Positions 44,391 to 53,839 are shown, counted from the first letter of the stretch. The stretch is DNA of 64,000 bases from Vallitalea guaymasensis (GCF_018141425.1 NZ_CP058561.1:4030001-4094000); one strand, 5' to 3'. The notes: generated by a model from the letters alone, not told the origin. Translations and numbers: made by a program.

Positions 44391-45026
44391 TTAATTATTC
44401 TTGACCGTGTTGATCCTTCTATGTTATCTACATATGAAGCTTTGACAGAACCAAAGTGGGCTGGAAAAGTACTGGTAAGAAGTTCAAGCAATATATATAA
44501 TCAATCATTATTAGCATCATTTATTGCCCTAAATGGAGAAGAAGCCGATGCAGAATGGGCTAAAGGCTTAGTAGCAAACATGGCTAGAACACCTGAAGGT
44601 AATGACCGTGATCAAATGAAAGCTGTTGTTGCAGGAGAGGGAGATGTAGCAATAGTTAATACTTATTATGTAGGAAAATTATTAAATTCATCTGATGAAT
44701 ATGAAGTTGAAGTAGGAAAGAAGATTGGAGTGTATTTCCCAAATCAAGAAACAACAGGTACACATATTAACATCAGTGGCGGAGCATTAACGAAACACGG
44801 AAAAAATAGTGAGTCAGCAATAAAATTATTAGAATTCTTGACAGGTGAAGAAGCTCAAGATGACTATGCTAATGCTAACTATGAATACCCAGTAAATCCT
44901 AAAGTTGAACCATCTGATTTATTGAAAAGCTTTGGTGATTTTGATATACAAGAAATAGATTTATCCCTTCTAGGTGAATACAACGATGAAGCTGTAAAGA
45001 TTTTCAATAAAGTTGGATGGCAGTAA
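44391..45026 (+). pseudogene. 5'-truncated iron(III) ABC solute-binding protein
   Basis: C-terminal two-thirds of an FbpA-type receptor. Family-like sequence is readable from about LDRVDPSMLSTYEALTEP, i.e. before the first ATG (44421), and runs through VRSSSNIYNQSLLAS, NTYYVGKLL and GTHINISGGALTKHG to the natural end. The signal peptide and about 120-130 residues are missing, and an in-frame TAA at 44385-44387 marks the break. A product from ATG 44421 (201 aa) would be cytosolic and unlikely to bind iron for transport. The cut lies just after the RiPP exporter genes. Confidence 0.85.
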
Positions 45027-45030
45027 GCTT

Positions 45031-46656
45031 ATGAGAAATGTAATGAAAGGAAGGCGAATAAGTCCTCTTCATGTCATTGCAAGTATCATAATTATGCTGA
45101 TACTTTTACCAAGCTTAATGATAGTGATTCAACTATTTCAACCTGTGACAGAATCATGGATTCATATTAAAACATACCTATTAAAAGACTATTTAATAAA
45201 TTCAATAACCCTTATTTTTCTTGTTGGAGGGGTTACATGTTTACTTGGGATTTTTTTCGCTTGGTCGTTATCAAGATATAGGTGGAAATATACGAAAACA
45301 CTAGAAATATTATTGTTTTTACCAATGGCGATACCTCCGTACATTGGAGGATATGTCTATGGGGGTATTTTTACTAGTTTTGGAACACTCCATCGTATAA
45401 TGTTGACTCTTGGATTGAAACCTATAAAAATTGATATCTTATCAATGGGAGGAGCAGTTTGTGTTTTTAGTTTGTTTTTGATGCCTTATGTCATGTTGGT
45501 AACAAAAGGATTCTTTAATCGCCTTCCTAAAAATATAGAAGAATCCTCTAGATTATTAGGTAAAAGCAGATTCCAGACGTTTTATAAAATTATATTGCCA
45601 ATGAGCAGAGGTGCTATCATAGGAGGAGTTATACTTGTTGCTCTAGAGGTACTCAACGATTACGGTTTAGTCAAGTATTTTGGTATTCCAACTTTTAGTA
45701 CTGCAATCTATACTACTTGGTTTGGTTTGTCAGATGTGGACGGAGCAATCAGACTTGCTTCAAGTCTCATGATTATAGTTATCATCATTTTATTGGTTGA
45801 GCAATTCTTCAGAGGTAGAGGGAGATTAAGTCAAGCAAAAGCTGTTCCAGATTTAGGTACAAAGAAGGCAGCACCAATAGGATATAAAATATTATTTTAT
45901 ATTGTAGGAACTATCTATCTGTTACTAAGTCTTATTATTCCAGTTGCTCAATTAATACACTGGAGTACTTTAGCAAAGGATACAGTGGTACTTAGAAACC
46001 TGGATAAAATATTAAAAAATACCTTGATTACAGCAATCATTGTTACTATCGTAATAATCATCTGTAGTAGTATAATAGGAAATCTTAATCGCCTACATTC
46101 TGGAATAATAACAAAAATATATGCTCGAATTGTCATTGTTGGTTACTCCATTCCTGCATCAATTATAGCAATAGCCGTACTTGTGTTTTTTATAGCTGCT
46201 GATAGGAATTTGGGTGGAATATATGGATTTTTTGGATTGAAAAACCTGTTTTTGACAAGCAGTGTATTTATGCTGATTTTTGCATTGACCATTAGATTTA
46301 TGGCAATAGGTTATAACAGCGTTGAATCGGGTTTTAGCAAAATGGGATTAAAATATTATGAAGCATCAAAACTATTGGGAAAAGGGGAGTGGCATACCTT
46401 TACAAAAGTCGACCTACCAATACTAAAACCTGCTATAATTAGTGCTATGATATTAACATTTGTTGATGTATTAAAAGAGCTGCCACTCACATTGATACTG
46501 AGACCTTTCAATTTTGATACACTAGCTACTAAAGTATATACCTATGCAAATGATGAGATGATACATGAAGGAAGCATCTACGCATTGATGATTATAGGTG
46601 TAAGTACCCTAGCACTAGTATTTTTATTAGGATTCAGGAAGGAGAAGGCAGAATGA
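45031..46656 (+). CDS. Iron(III) ABC importer permease, fused two-domain type
   Basis: 542-aa membrane protein of about twelve helices containing two permease domains, each with the coupling-loop EAA-type motif (EESSRLLGKSRFQTFYKIILP and YYEASKLLGKGEWHTFTKVDLP segments). Typical of FbpB/SfuB. ATG 45031 comes just after the truncated receptor's stop; its ribosome site is weak, so translation may be coupled. It overlaps the ATPase gene by 4 nt. Confidence 0.88.
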   Translation: MRNVMKGRRISPLHVIASIIIMLILLPSLMIVIQLFQPVTESWIHIKTYLLKDYLINSITLIFLVGGVTCLLGIFFAWSLSRYRWKYTKTLEILLFLPMAIPPYIGGYVYGGIFTSFGTLHRIMLTLGLKPIKIDILSMGGAVCVFSLFLMPYVMLVTKGFFNRLPKNIEESSRLLGKSRFQTFYKIILPMSRGAIIGGVILVALEVLNDYGLVKYFGIPTFSTAIYTTWFGLSDVDGAIRLASSLMIIVIIILLVEQFFRGRGRLSQAKAVPDLGTKKAAPIGYKILFYIVGTIYLLLSLIIPVAQLIHWSTLAKDTVVLRNLDKILKNTLITAIIVTIVIIICSSIIGNLNRLHSGIITKIYARIVIVGYSIPASIIAIAVLVFFIAADRNLGGIYGFFGLKNLFLTSSVFMLIFALTIRFMAIGYNSVESGFSKMGLKYYEASKLLGKGEWHTFTKVDLPILKPAIISAMILTFVDVLKELPLTLILRPFNFDTLATKVYTYANDEMIHEGSIYALMIIGVSTLALVFLLGFRKEKAE

Positions 46657-47324
46657 TTGAATGCAAGGACATATCCTTTAGATATAGTAATGCTATTGAA
46701 CCTACATTAAATAAAGTATCATTTTCATTACATAATGGTGGAGTTTTAGCAGTAGTAGGACCTAGTGGTGGAGGCAAGTCAACATTACTTCGTGTTATAG
46801 CTGGGCTTGAGACACCATATGAGGGTACATTAAGCATTAATAATAAGGTTGTTTTTAATGTGAATAATAATGTGAAACCAGAAAATAGAGGAATAGGTAT
46901 GCTTTTTCAGGATTATGCACTATTTCCACATATGACTGTAAAGAAAAACATTGAATATGGGATTGATCATCTACCAAAAAAAGAGAGAAAACAACGACTT
47001 GATGAAGTATTAGAGTTAGTTGCTTTGGGTGGTTATGAAAAAAGGTATCCCCATGAGCTTAGTGGAGGACAACAGCAACGTATTGCGCTTGCAAGGGCAT
47101 TGGCTCCAAAACCAAAATTATTATTATTAGATGAACCTTTTAGTAATCTTGATACCCACTTACTTAAAAAGGTTAGAGATGATTTGTTCAATATTATAAG
47201 GAAAACCAATATAACCACAATCATGGTTACGCATAATCCAGAGGATGCAAAAGCTGAGGCGGATAAAATAATTAGCATAGTGGATGGTAGGATTGATAGG
47301 GAAGTTATGAATATGAAAGATTAG
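46653..47324 (+). CDS. Iron(III) ABC importer ATPase
   Basis: 223-aa ATP-binding subunit with GPSGGGKST, LFQDYALFPHMT, LSGGQQQRIALARAL, LLLDEPFSNLD and MVTHNPEDA. It lacks the long C-terminal regulatory domain of full FbpC, ending soon after the switch region, as in the shorter FutC/FbpC forms. GAAGGAGAAGG precedes the ATG within the permease gene. Confidence 0.87.
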   Translation: MIECKDISFRYSNAIEPTLNKVSFSLHNGGVLAVVGPSGGGKSTLLRVIAGLETPYEGTLSINNKVVFNVNNNVKPENRGIGMLFQDYALFPHMTVKKNIEYGIDHLPKKERKQRLDEVLELVALGGYEKRYPHELSGGQQQRIALARALAPKPKLLLLDEPFSNLDTHLLKKVRDDLFNIIRKTNITTIMVTHNPEDAKAEADKIISIVDGRIDREVMNMKD

Positions 47325-47373
47325 TTGTTATAGATGATTTATATAAATTAGATAGGTAATTTAACTTGTGAAG

Positions 47374-47399
47374 AGCAGAGATTATTCCCTGCTTTTTTT
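47374..47399 (+). terminator. Terminator after the iron importer genes
   Basis: AGCAG (47374-47378) pairs with CTGCT (47389-47393), followed by a T-run. Short stem but well placed. Confidence 0.6.
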
Positions 47400-47644
47400 G
47401 TATGTTTATGGATTTGTAATCTGTTATATTATCAACAAATGGTATAGTATAATTTGTTGATAATGTTTAATTTAGAAGATATATATACGTTTTTTTGATT
47501 TTAACACTAATAATAAGGTGGTATTAAACAATATGTATTTATTTTATTTATATTATGGTATAATATAGATAAAAAAAAGGGATAGAAAATTAATTTAATA
47601 GAAAATAGATGTTGATTTTGGTTAAATTATAAGGAGACTTTAAA

Positions 47645-48382
47645 ATGAAAAAAATAAGTATAATCATAGTAATTTTAATATTTATAATTGTTGCATTAAA
47701 TCAAATTATAGGAGATAAAGATTTGATAATAGATAAAATAAAAGATACAAAATCAAATAAAGATATAGTACTTCTTTTTGATGAAGAGAAAATAAATTTA
47801 CAATTTGATAATAAAGAAGTAGGGGTTAAGTCAATACCCAAAGATTTGATAGATGATTATGAGTATAGTTTAAAGATAATTGGAAATTATCTATTAGTTG
47901 GAATGATAAATAAGAAGACAGTAAAATATAGTTCATTAACATTTTTGTATCTTTATGACTACATTCAAAATCCGATAACTAAAATATGGTCTACAGATGA
48001 TGAATTAAAGAAAGAGCTTTTCCTTAAAAACTATAATACTACTAACAATACCATTATTGTTGATAGTGATTCATCAGAAGTTATTATTGAGTATGATGAA
48101 AAAATAGAAAATAAATTAATGGAATTTATCAAATCAATTAAAGAAAAGGATAAAAAGATACAATTAGAAATTAGTAATACAGTAGCGTATTGTATATATG
48201 ATTATGATAAAGATGGACAAGAAGAGCTTATCACTAAATCTATAGTTACAATGGGTTTTTCTCCCTTAGTAGACACATACTATTCAGTATATAAAATTGA
48301 AGATAATGGTATACAAAAAGTAAAATCATGTTTTTATAGTAAAGATAATACACTAGAGAAATATTTTAAGAATTTTAACTAA
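47645..48382 (+). CDS. Membrane-anchored protein with a DxDxDG motif
   Basis: 245-aa product with one N-terminal hydrophobic segment (about residues 4-22), predicted extracellular thereafter. Near residue 187 is YDYDKDGQEEL, a calcium-binding DxDxDG loop as in FG-GAP or dockerin-like domains. AAGGAG precedes ATG 47645. No further family seen. It ends at a hairpin shared with the convergent sigma-factor gene. Confidence 0.65.
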   Translation: MKKISIIIVILIFIIVALNQIIGDKDLIIDKIKDTKSNKDIVLLFDEEKINLQFDNKEVGVKSIPKDLIDDYEYSLKIIGNYLLVGMINKKTVKYSSLTFLYLYDYIQNPITKIWSTDDELKKELFLKNYNTTNNTIIVDSDSSEVIIEYDEKIENKLMEFIKSIKEKDKKIQLEISNTVAYCIYDYDKDGQEELITKSIVTMGFSPLVDTYYSVYKIEDNGIQKVKSCFYSKDNTLEKYFKNFN

Positions 48383-48394
48383 TTTATAAAAAAT

Positions 48395-48430
48395 ATATTG
48401 AATAATACTTTTAATAGTATCATTCAATAT
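48395..48430. terminator. Hairpin between convergent genes
   Basis: ATATTGAATAATACT (48395-48409) pairs with AGTATCATTCAATAT (48416-48430), one wobble. It overlaps the end of the sigma-factor gene. Confidence 0.6.
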
Positions 48431-48974
48431 AAGATTTTAATTCATTTTTTAAAAATGCTAATCCTTTTTCTTCGTATTTTTTTATTGTTGGTCTTGTTAG
48501 GTTAATTTTTCTTGATATTTCAGTATAGGTTTTTTGTTCAAAAAACTTATACTGAATGATTTTCCTTTCCTTTTTTGGTAAAAGATCTATTGAATGATTG
48601 ATATCTATTTTTATATCTGTTATTTCACCATAATCTTTAATAAGGTTATTATATTTTTCATTACAAAAATCTACAATTATTTCATTGTTTTTTATCTTTA
48701 TATCTTTTTTTAGTAATTTAATATATCCATAATATAAGGAGTTAGAGAAGTACTTTACTATTTTTGCATCACCACTTAAATCAGGTATTTTATATATTGA
48801 TTTAATTAGATATATTATTAAATCAGATTGTGCTTCATCATAGGATAATTTTCTAGCATATTTATTAATTAATGGATTAAAACTGTTAATTATATTAATA
48901 ACTATTTTTTCGTTTTGTGTTTTATCTTGAGATTGTTTAAATGTTAATATTAATTCTGTCCATTTTGTTTCCAT
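48420..48974 (-). CDS. Alternative sigma factor, TcdR/BotR/UviA-like
   Basis: 184-aa protein with a sigma region 2-like N-terminal half (KYARKLSYDEAQSDLIIYLIK) and a region 4-like helix-turn-helix at the end (LPKKERKIIQYKFFEQKTYTEISR and LTRPTIKKYEEKGLAFLK). Size and sequence style fit the group of clostridial sigma factors that drive toxin and bacteriocin genes (TcdR, BotR, TetR, UviA). AGGAG precedes the ATG. It is divergent from a secreted cell-wall hydrolase, a possible target. It could also be a phage-type late regulator. Confidence 0.75.
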   Translation of the reverse strand: METKWTELILTFKQSQDKTQNEKIVINIINSFNPLINKYARKLSYDEAQSDLIIYLIKSIYKIPDLSGDAKIVKYFSNSLYYGYIKLLKKDIKIKNNEIIVDFCNEKYNNLIKDYGEITDIKIDINHSIDLLPKKERKIIQYKFFEQKTYTEISRKINLTRPTIKKYEEKGLAFLKNELKSYIE

Positions 48975-49028
48975 AATAGTAGATCTCCTTTTAATATAAT
49001 ATAAGAAAATTTGTTTTCATATAGTATA

Positions 49029-49098
49029 AAAGAGCCTTTTAAATCAAAAAATGTAAAATAATATTTTATTTTACATTTTTTATTATATTAGGCTCTTT
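49029..49098. repeat. 70-nt palindrome in the divergent sigma/hydrolase promoter region
   Basis: Outer arms AAAGAGCC (49029-49036) and GGCTCTTT (49091-49098) and an inner near-perfect palindrome AAAAAATGTAAAATA / TATTTTACATTTTTT. It would form a very stable hairpin in either transcript or a cruciform in DNA. It sits upstream of both genes, where a terminator is not expected. Confidence 0.7.
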
Positions 49099-49143
49099 AT
49101 TTGTTGTAATAAAAATTAAATTATATTTATAGGAGGTTATTTC

Positions 49144-49872
49144 ATGAAAGATTCAAAAATTAAAACTTTACTACTTTCGACATTATTATTGACAATTATT
49201 TTTACATCATCTTGGTCGACCTATGCAGAAGAAATTAACTATGAAAAGGTGTGTTCTTTCCAAGAAGTAGAACATGAATGGATTGGTGACTATACTGGTG
49301 AATATAATCGACCACGTTATCTAAGATATGAAGCTTATGATAAGATGGGAAAAAAAATTAGTTCTAGTCAAGTAAGTAGCTTATCTAATGTAGAAAAAGT
49401 AGCACGAACTATCTTAGGAGAAATTTGTAATGTTCCTCCTAGAATAGATAATGCTTATGCTGTAGCACAAGCTATAAAGAATAGAATGGATTATGATAAT
49501 AAAACAGCAGTTCAAGTAATTTCTTCAGGATTTGATGCTTATGGTGGAGGAGCTTTTAAAGATCCTTTAAATTATTATTATCTAGAAGATGAATATCGTC
49601 TTTGGGCGGAATGTGCATGGTTAGCTGCATGTTTAGTTGAAGGTGATAGTATTCCAACAAGTGGATATGATGATATTGGTAATAGTAGATTTTTTGGAGA
49701 TATTTCTGTTTCAAGTTATCTTAAGAGATTTAAGTTAAGCAATGGAACTACTTGTAATGAAACAAATATTGAGTCTGCAACAACCTTTGTTTGTTGGGGA
49801 AGAAAAAATCCTATATTAAATACTGTGAAAAAGTTTGGAAATCATGTTTATTTTGAGGTTAATGATAGATAA
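49144..49872 (+). CDS. Secreted SleB-like cell-wall hydrolase
   Basis: 242-aa precursor with a signal peptide (to about residue 28, STYAEE) and a hydrolase domain resembling the SleB/CwlJ family: VEKVARTILGEICN with the likely catalytic Glu, AYAVAQAIKNRM, WAECAWLAACLVEGD and a closing FGNHVYFEV. These enzymes cut peptidoglycan glycan strands. AGGAGG lies 7 nt before ATG 49144. No spore-coat or germination partner is nearby, so a role in lysis or toxin release is as likely as germination. Confidence 0.75.
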   Translation: MKDSKIKTLLLSTLLLTIIFTSSWSTYAEEINYEKVCSFQEVEHEWIGDYTGEYNRPRYLRYEAYDKMGKKISSSQVSSLSNVEKVARTILGEICNVPPRIDNAYAVAQAIKNRMDYDNKTAVQVISSGFDAYGGGAFKDPLNYYYLEDEYRLWAECAWLAACLVEGDSIPTSGYDDIGNSRFFGDISVSSYLKRFKLSNGTTCNETNIESATTFVCWGRKNPILNTVKKFGNHVYFEVNDR

Positions 49873-49912
49873 AATTGACATAAACTAATTTTATTATAAG
49901 TTACATATATCA

Positions 49913-49951
49913 AAAGAGATTACTTTGCCATTAATGTAAAGTGATCTCTTT
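49913..49951 (+). terminator. Terminator after the hydrolase gene
   Basis: 14-bp stem 49913-49926 with 49938-49951, one wobble, then taatatt. Confidence 0.65.
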
Positions 49952-50178
49952 AATATTATTCTTTTTCTTATTTAATAAATATTATAATGGAAATTCTTAA
50001 TAACTAAAATGATGATAAATTAGTTGAAGTATCTTTGCTTGAATAATTGATATATATAATGTAGAATCTAAACATATTAGATACCTATATTTTAATATTT
50101 AAAATATACTAATGAATTATTGTAGATTTAAATCTAGTAATTTGAGTTTATAAGTACTAATTTATTAAGGGTGATTAT

Positions 50179-50343
50179 ATGACAGAAGAATAAATACTAA
50201 AGATAATTAAAATGAAAGCTCAAATTTATAGAGAGCAGGGTGTAGTTATTTTAATTACAGTACCAAATCAAACTGATATAAATATTTTACTGCATTTGAT
50301 GATGTGTTCATTACAACAAGAGATTACTCGGATTTTTCAATAG
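50179..50343 (+). pseudogene. Remnant of a gene like the 185-aa toxin neighbour
   Basis: A start-like piece (ATGACAGAAGAA then stop, 50179-50193, after AAGGGTG) is followed by a fragment reading AQIYREQGVVILITVPNQTDINI (in parts; 50218-50286). That fragment matches AQIYIEQNVIIIITGPNQTAINI of the gene at 56175-56732 in both DNA and protein. It then leaves the frame. It appears to be an internally deleted copy of that gene. Confidence 0.7.
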
Positions 50344-50690
50344 ACCTATACCTAGGTGAAAATAAAAATCGTACAGAAGGTTTTATAACTAATATAGTAT
50401 CATTAAGTAAAACTGAAAGTATTGTGAAAGGTATTGTTGTTGGTGACTCCATGGATAAAGTTCTAACTACTTTTTTTAGTGAAGATAATGAACCAATTTC
50501 TGATGATTATTATGGTGATATTAAGATTCTCTATGGTGATGAGGATCTCTATAATAAATGTGCTTACATAATTTATAAAGATGATACACCTTCTATAATT
50601 AAATATGTTGGAGAGACTGTGGTATTAATATTTACAATTGATAGTGATAATAATGTTTCTAAGATAGAAGTGATAGAGACAGCAGTATAA
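50304..50690 (+). pseudogene. 3' fragment of an unknown protein
   Basis: 128 codons from GTG 50304 without a ribosome site; protein-like reading already begins upstream (FTAFDD) after a stop at 50274, so the 5' part is lost. The product has VVGDSMDKVLTTFF and YYGDIKILYGD, similar in layout to DUF4309-type domains. Joined directly to the remnant before it, which suggests recombination between toxin/immunity-like genes. A perfect terminator follows. Confidence 0.5.
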
Positions 50691-50725
50691 TAAAGATGGA
50701 GCCATTAGGGCTCCATCTTTATTAT
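50687..50725 (+). terminator. Perfect terminator hairpin
   Basis: 17-bp perfect stem (50687-50703 with 50709-50725) including ATGGAGCC/GGCTCCAT. It starts inside the stop codon of the fragment before it. Confidence 0.8.
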
Positions 50726-50839
50726 AAGTTCGCAAACTTTTTTTATTGAAGATATTGGGTCAAATTGATAACATGTATACACATTAAAAATGAGTGTCTA
50801 AGACACAAAAACAATCTATTTTAAAAGGGAGTGTATAAA

Positions 50840-52408
50840 ATGATAAAAGGATTTGATTCATATACAGTAGATTTTACTTATTATATACAATTAATTAATA
50901 AACAGTTTACAAATGTTATTGAGAAAGGTAGACCACTATTTAAAACAAATGCGGATGATTTATTTGAAGCTTTTCTATTAGAAATACCTAATGAGTACAG
51001 ACAACGATATACATGTAGTGCATGTAAAAAGTTTGTTGAAGATTATGGTAACATTGTTACATTATCTGAAGATGGTAAAGTTGAAGCGGCTCTATGGGGA
51101 GATTTTGATGGGTTAATGGCACCAGCATTTAGAAGATTAAAAGAGTTAGTTGAAAAAGCAGATATTGTAGATGTCTTTATAACTTCAAAAGAAATATTGG
51201 GAGTTCCATGTGCCGGCGGCTTTAATCATATGCATATAAATGTACCAGATAAAATAAGGTATACGGGTAAAATAAATACAGATATGCAAATGATGTTTGA
51301 AAAAAGAGAAGACTTTCGAATGTTAAAACAGTACATAGAGGAATATCCATATGATGTTGCAGTTGATGCTAACAATATACTTAATTCAGAGCATCTGTAT
51401 AGATTTGAAAAATGTCTTGGTATTTCCAACTGGTACATGAACTTACATAAAAAATTACAATTTAATAAGAAATATAGTGATAACATATTGTGGCACGCTG
51501 TTGCTACTGCACCACCAGGTTATTGTCATATCAAAAATACTATGATTGGTACTTTGCTTGATGATATAAAGTTTGGTTTGGATTTTGATACTATCGCAAA
51601 TAGATTTGCAAAAAAAATGAATCCCTTACAATATCAAAGACCACAAACTAACCCTACAAGAGGAAATATTGAACAAGGAGAAAAAATAGTTGAAAAATTA
51701 GGTATTAAAAAATCTTTTAGTCGTAGATATGCAAGACTAGATGAACTCAATACCATATGGGAATATAATGATTTTTCCGAGACTACTGGAAAAGGGTTCT
51801 TTGGTCATATAAAAATAAAAAACGTAAATAAGACTAATAAATCAGTGGATATACCAGTTACAAAAATTACTTGGAAAAAATTCGAAAAGAGAGTATTAAC
51901 TAATGCAAGTAAAATTGAATTTTTGGTTCCTAAGCATGGTAATTTTACGGCTCTATTAACAGCTACTCATCAAGAGGCTCCACCTATATTTCAATGGGAT
52001 AATCTAGAAAAAAGAAATCCCTTTTCATGGTATGTATATACTAATGGATCTCCATGTACAAGATGGAATCTAAAGAATGATTATTGTAATGTTACAGGTA
52101 TATGTTATCAACCTTCAATGTGGTATGGAGAATATCCACATCAGGGTAAGAGTATATTTATTTTACTTGATAGCGCAAAAGATGTTAATGGAACTCAAAG
52201 TAATTGTTTATTTCCAGAAATGCTAATAAATGATTTGAGAGAAATAAGAAAGACTATAGAAGCATATTCGAAAGAGGCAACCCTTGAAGGAGTAAATGAA
52301 GCAAGTGCTTGTGGCTACAGACTTGATTATGGTAGAGAATGGAATGTGAGTTTTAGAGTTACTACCTCTACAGGTGTTTACAATTATATATTAGATAGAT
52401 GGGATTAA
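50840..52408 (+). CDS. Unknown 522-aa protein with a CxxC motif
   Basis: I do not recognise this family. The soluble product has CSACKKFVEDYG near residue 60, a zinc-ribbon-like pair, and conserved-looking blocks ALWGDFDGLMAPAFRRL, LWHAVATAPPGYCHIKN, GTLLDDIKFGLDFDTIA and GSPCTRWNLKN. No signal or membrane segment. GGGAGTG precedes ATG 50840; an in-frame GTG at 50831 overlaps it. Phage proteins can look like this, but no phage gene is beside it. Standing alone between a terminator and a promoter, it may be cargo of the accessory region. Confidence 0.6.
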   Translation: MIKGFDSYTVDFTYYIQLINKQFTNVIEKGRPLFKTNADDLFEAFLLEIPNEYRQRYTCSACKKFVEDYGNIVTLSEDGKVEAALWGDFDGLMAPAFRRLKELVEKADIVDVFITSKEILGVPCAGGFNHMHINVPDKIRYTGKINTDMQMMFEKREDFRMLKQYIEEYPYDVAVDANNILNSEHLYRFEKCLGISNWYMNLHKKLQFNKKYSDNILWHAVATAPPGYCHIKNTMIGTLLDDIKFGLDFDTIANRFAKKMNPLQYQRPQTNPTRGNIEQGEKIVEKLGIKKSFSRRYARLDELNTIWEYNDFSETTGKGFFGHIKIKNVNKTNKSVDIPVTKITWKKFEKRVLTNASKIEFLVPKHGNFTALLTATHQEAPPIFQWDNLEKRNPFSWYVYTNGSPCTRWNLKNDYCNVTGICYQPSMWYGEYPHQGKSIFILLDSAKDVNGTQSNCLFPEMLINDLREIRKTIEAYSKEATLEGVNEASACGYRLDYGREWNVSFRVTTSTGVYNYILDRWD

Positions 52409-52480
52409 AGTAAGTGGAGAAATATATGTTATTTACATGTAAACATATTAATATTATGAAATTATAAGATTAATAGCATT

Positions 52481-52521
52481 ATATACAAAATAATAGTTGT
52501 ATATGTTATAATTAATTAGTG
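52481..52521 (+). promoter_or_regulatory. Promoter block repeated at 58054
   Basis: 41 nt starting ATATACAAAATAAT and ending ATATGTTATAATTAATTAGTG; it matches 58054-58094 at all but about six positions. TATAAT inside is a likely -10. It lies about 85 nt before the GNAT gene. Confidence 0.6.
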
Positions 52522-52603
52522 AATATAAATAGATATTGTAATAAAATAACTTTGATTACAATATTGTATTCGGGTAGTTATTATGAATAATGGGGGGGAA
52601 GAT

Positions 52604-53653
52604 ATGGGAAAAGAAGTATATAAACTTACAAAAAATGATTTTTATAAAGTTACACCTTTAGTTAAGTCAAATCATGAATTATCGGTTTATTCAACAGTAA
52701 ATGGAATTATGAATGGAGAGGTATATGTAAATAGTATTGCTCATCCAACTGCTGCATTAATTAAAACTTGTGAATGTAATTATATTGCAGGGGATGCTAA
52801 GGATTTAGAATTTAACAAAGCAGTATTTGAAAACATAGACTTTTGGGATCAGGTCACACCTGATACAAGTGAATGGAGAAATGTCATATGTTCTAATCAC
52901 AAAGATAAATTTATAAGAGCATATACTAGGAGACATTATATACTTGAAAATGGATTAGAGAAAGAAATAAATGTAGAATTGCCAGAAGGTTATTATCTTG
53001 AAGAAGTTAATCCTAATTTGTTAAGACAAATGAAATATAATAATGTAGAGGATTTGATTGAATGGATAGATAACTGGAAGGATGATGAGATATTTCATAA
53101 ATATGGGGTTGGCTATTACATACGAAATGATAGAGATATCGTAAGTTGGTCATTGAGTGATTGCACTTACAATAAGAAAATTGCAATAGGGATTCATACA
53201 GACAAGAAATATCGTAAATGTGGATTTGCAAAATTAGTAGTATCAAAAGTTGTTCAGAAATGCTTTGCAAAAGGATATGAAAGTATAGACTGGTTATGTG
53301 TAGATTGTAATAAAGGTTCCATAGAAACGGCTAAAAGCGTTGGGTTTAAACTCGCTGATAAATATACTAGCTTCACACCTTACCCTCCAATTGAAAATCT
53401 GAAGGATTTGACAGAGGATGAATGGAAGGAATGGGGCGACTATTTATTTCATGCATCAAAGAGTGAACCTAAGTTATTAATTGATTGTATGCTTTCTTAT
53501 ATAAAAGGAAATACATTAGAGGATGCAAAAGATGTATTAAAAACGATTCATAGCATGGAAATTCCAATGGATTTTGAAATGGAATCATTTATTGATTATT
53601 TACATTCATGTGATATGGCTTCTGAATTTAACGTGAAGTGGATGGAGGGGTAA
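52604..53653 (+). CDS. GNAT-family acetyltransferase
   Basis: 349-aa protein with an acetyl-CoA-binding GNAT core around residues 180-270: IAIGIHTDKKYRKCGFAKLVVS (in parts) carries the pyrophosphate loop R/KxxGxA, followed by LCVDCNKGSIETAKSVGFKL. The N-terminal half resembles the companion domain of larger two-domain GNATs. ATG 52604 has GGGGGGGAAG just upstream; an ATG seven codons earlier lacks one. The substrate could be a small molecule or protein. It shares its promoter block with the 509-aa gene at 58193. Confidence 0.75.
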   Translation: MGKEVYKLTKNDFYKVTPLVKSNHELSVYSTVNGIMNGEVYVNSIAHPTAALIKTCECNYIAGDAKDLEFNKAVFENIDFWDQVTPDTSEWRNVICSNHKDKFIRAYTRRHYILENGLEKEINVELPEGYYLEEVNPNLLRQMKYNNVEDLIEWIDNWKDDEIFHKYGVGYYIRNDRDIVSWSLSDCTYNKKIAIGIHTDKKYRKCGFAKLVVSKVVQKCFAKGYESIDWLCVDCNKGSIETAKSVGFKLADKYTSFTPYPPIENLKDLTEDEWKEWGDYLFHASKSEPKLLIDCMLSYIKGNTLEDAKDVLKTIHSMEIPMDFEMESFIDYLHSCDMASEFNVKWMEG

Positions 53654-53781
53654 TATAGCTGACTAAATGTCCAAATGATTATTGCCATATTCCAAAAGAA
53701 ATATTAAATAAATATATTAATTTATCTTCAGAATGATGGAGTAACATCTTAATTTCTTAAAGATATATATAGTACTCATAC

Positions 53782-53816
53782 AGCAAAGAGCAGAAAATTA
53801 TTTTCTGCTCTTTGCT
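53782..53816. terminator. Perfect 16-bp hairpin
   Basis: AGCAAAGAGCAGAAAA pairs with TTTTCTGCTCTTTGCT around a TTA loop. No T-run follows on the plus strand. Confidence 0.6.
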
Positions 53817-53839
53817 ATATAGCTAAGTTTTTTGAAGAT

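Noticed and set aside
53661-53736. Short plus-strand piece after the GNAT gene reading CPNDYCHIPKEILNKYINL
   Set aside because: It looks protein-like but has no start or ribosome site and no recognisable relative, so it is at most a remnant.
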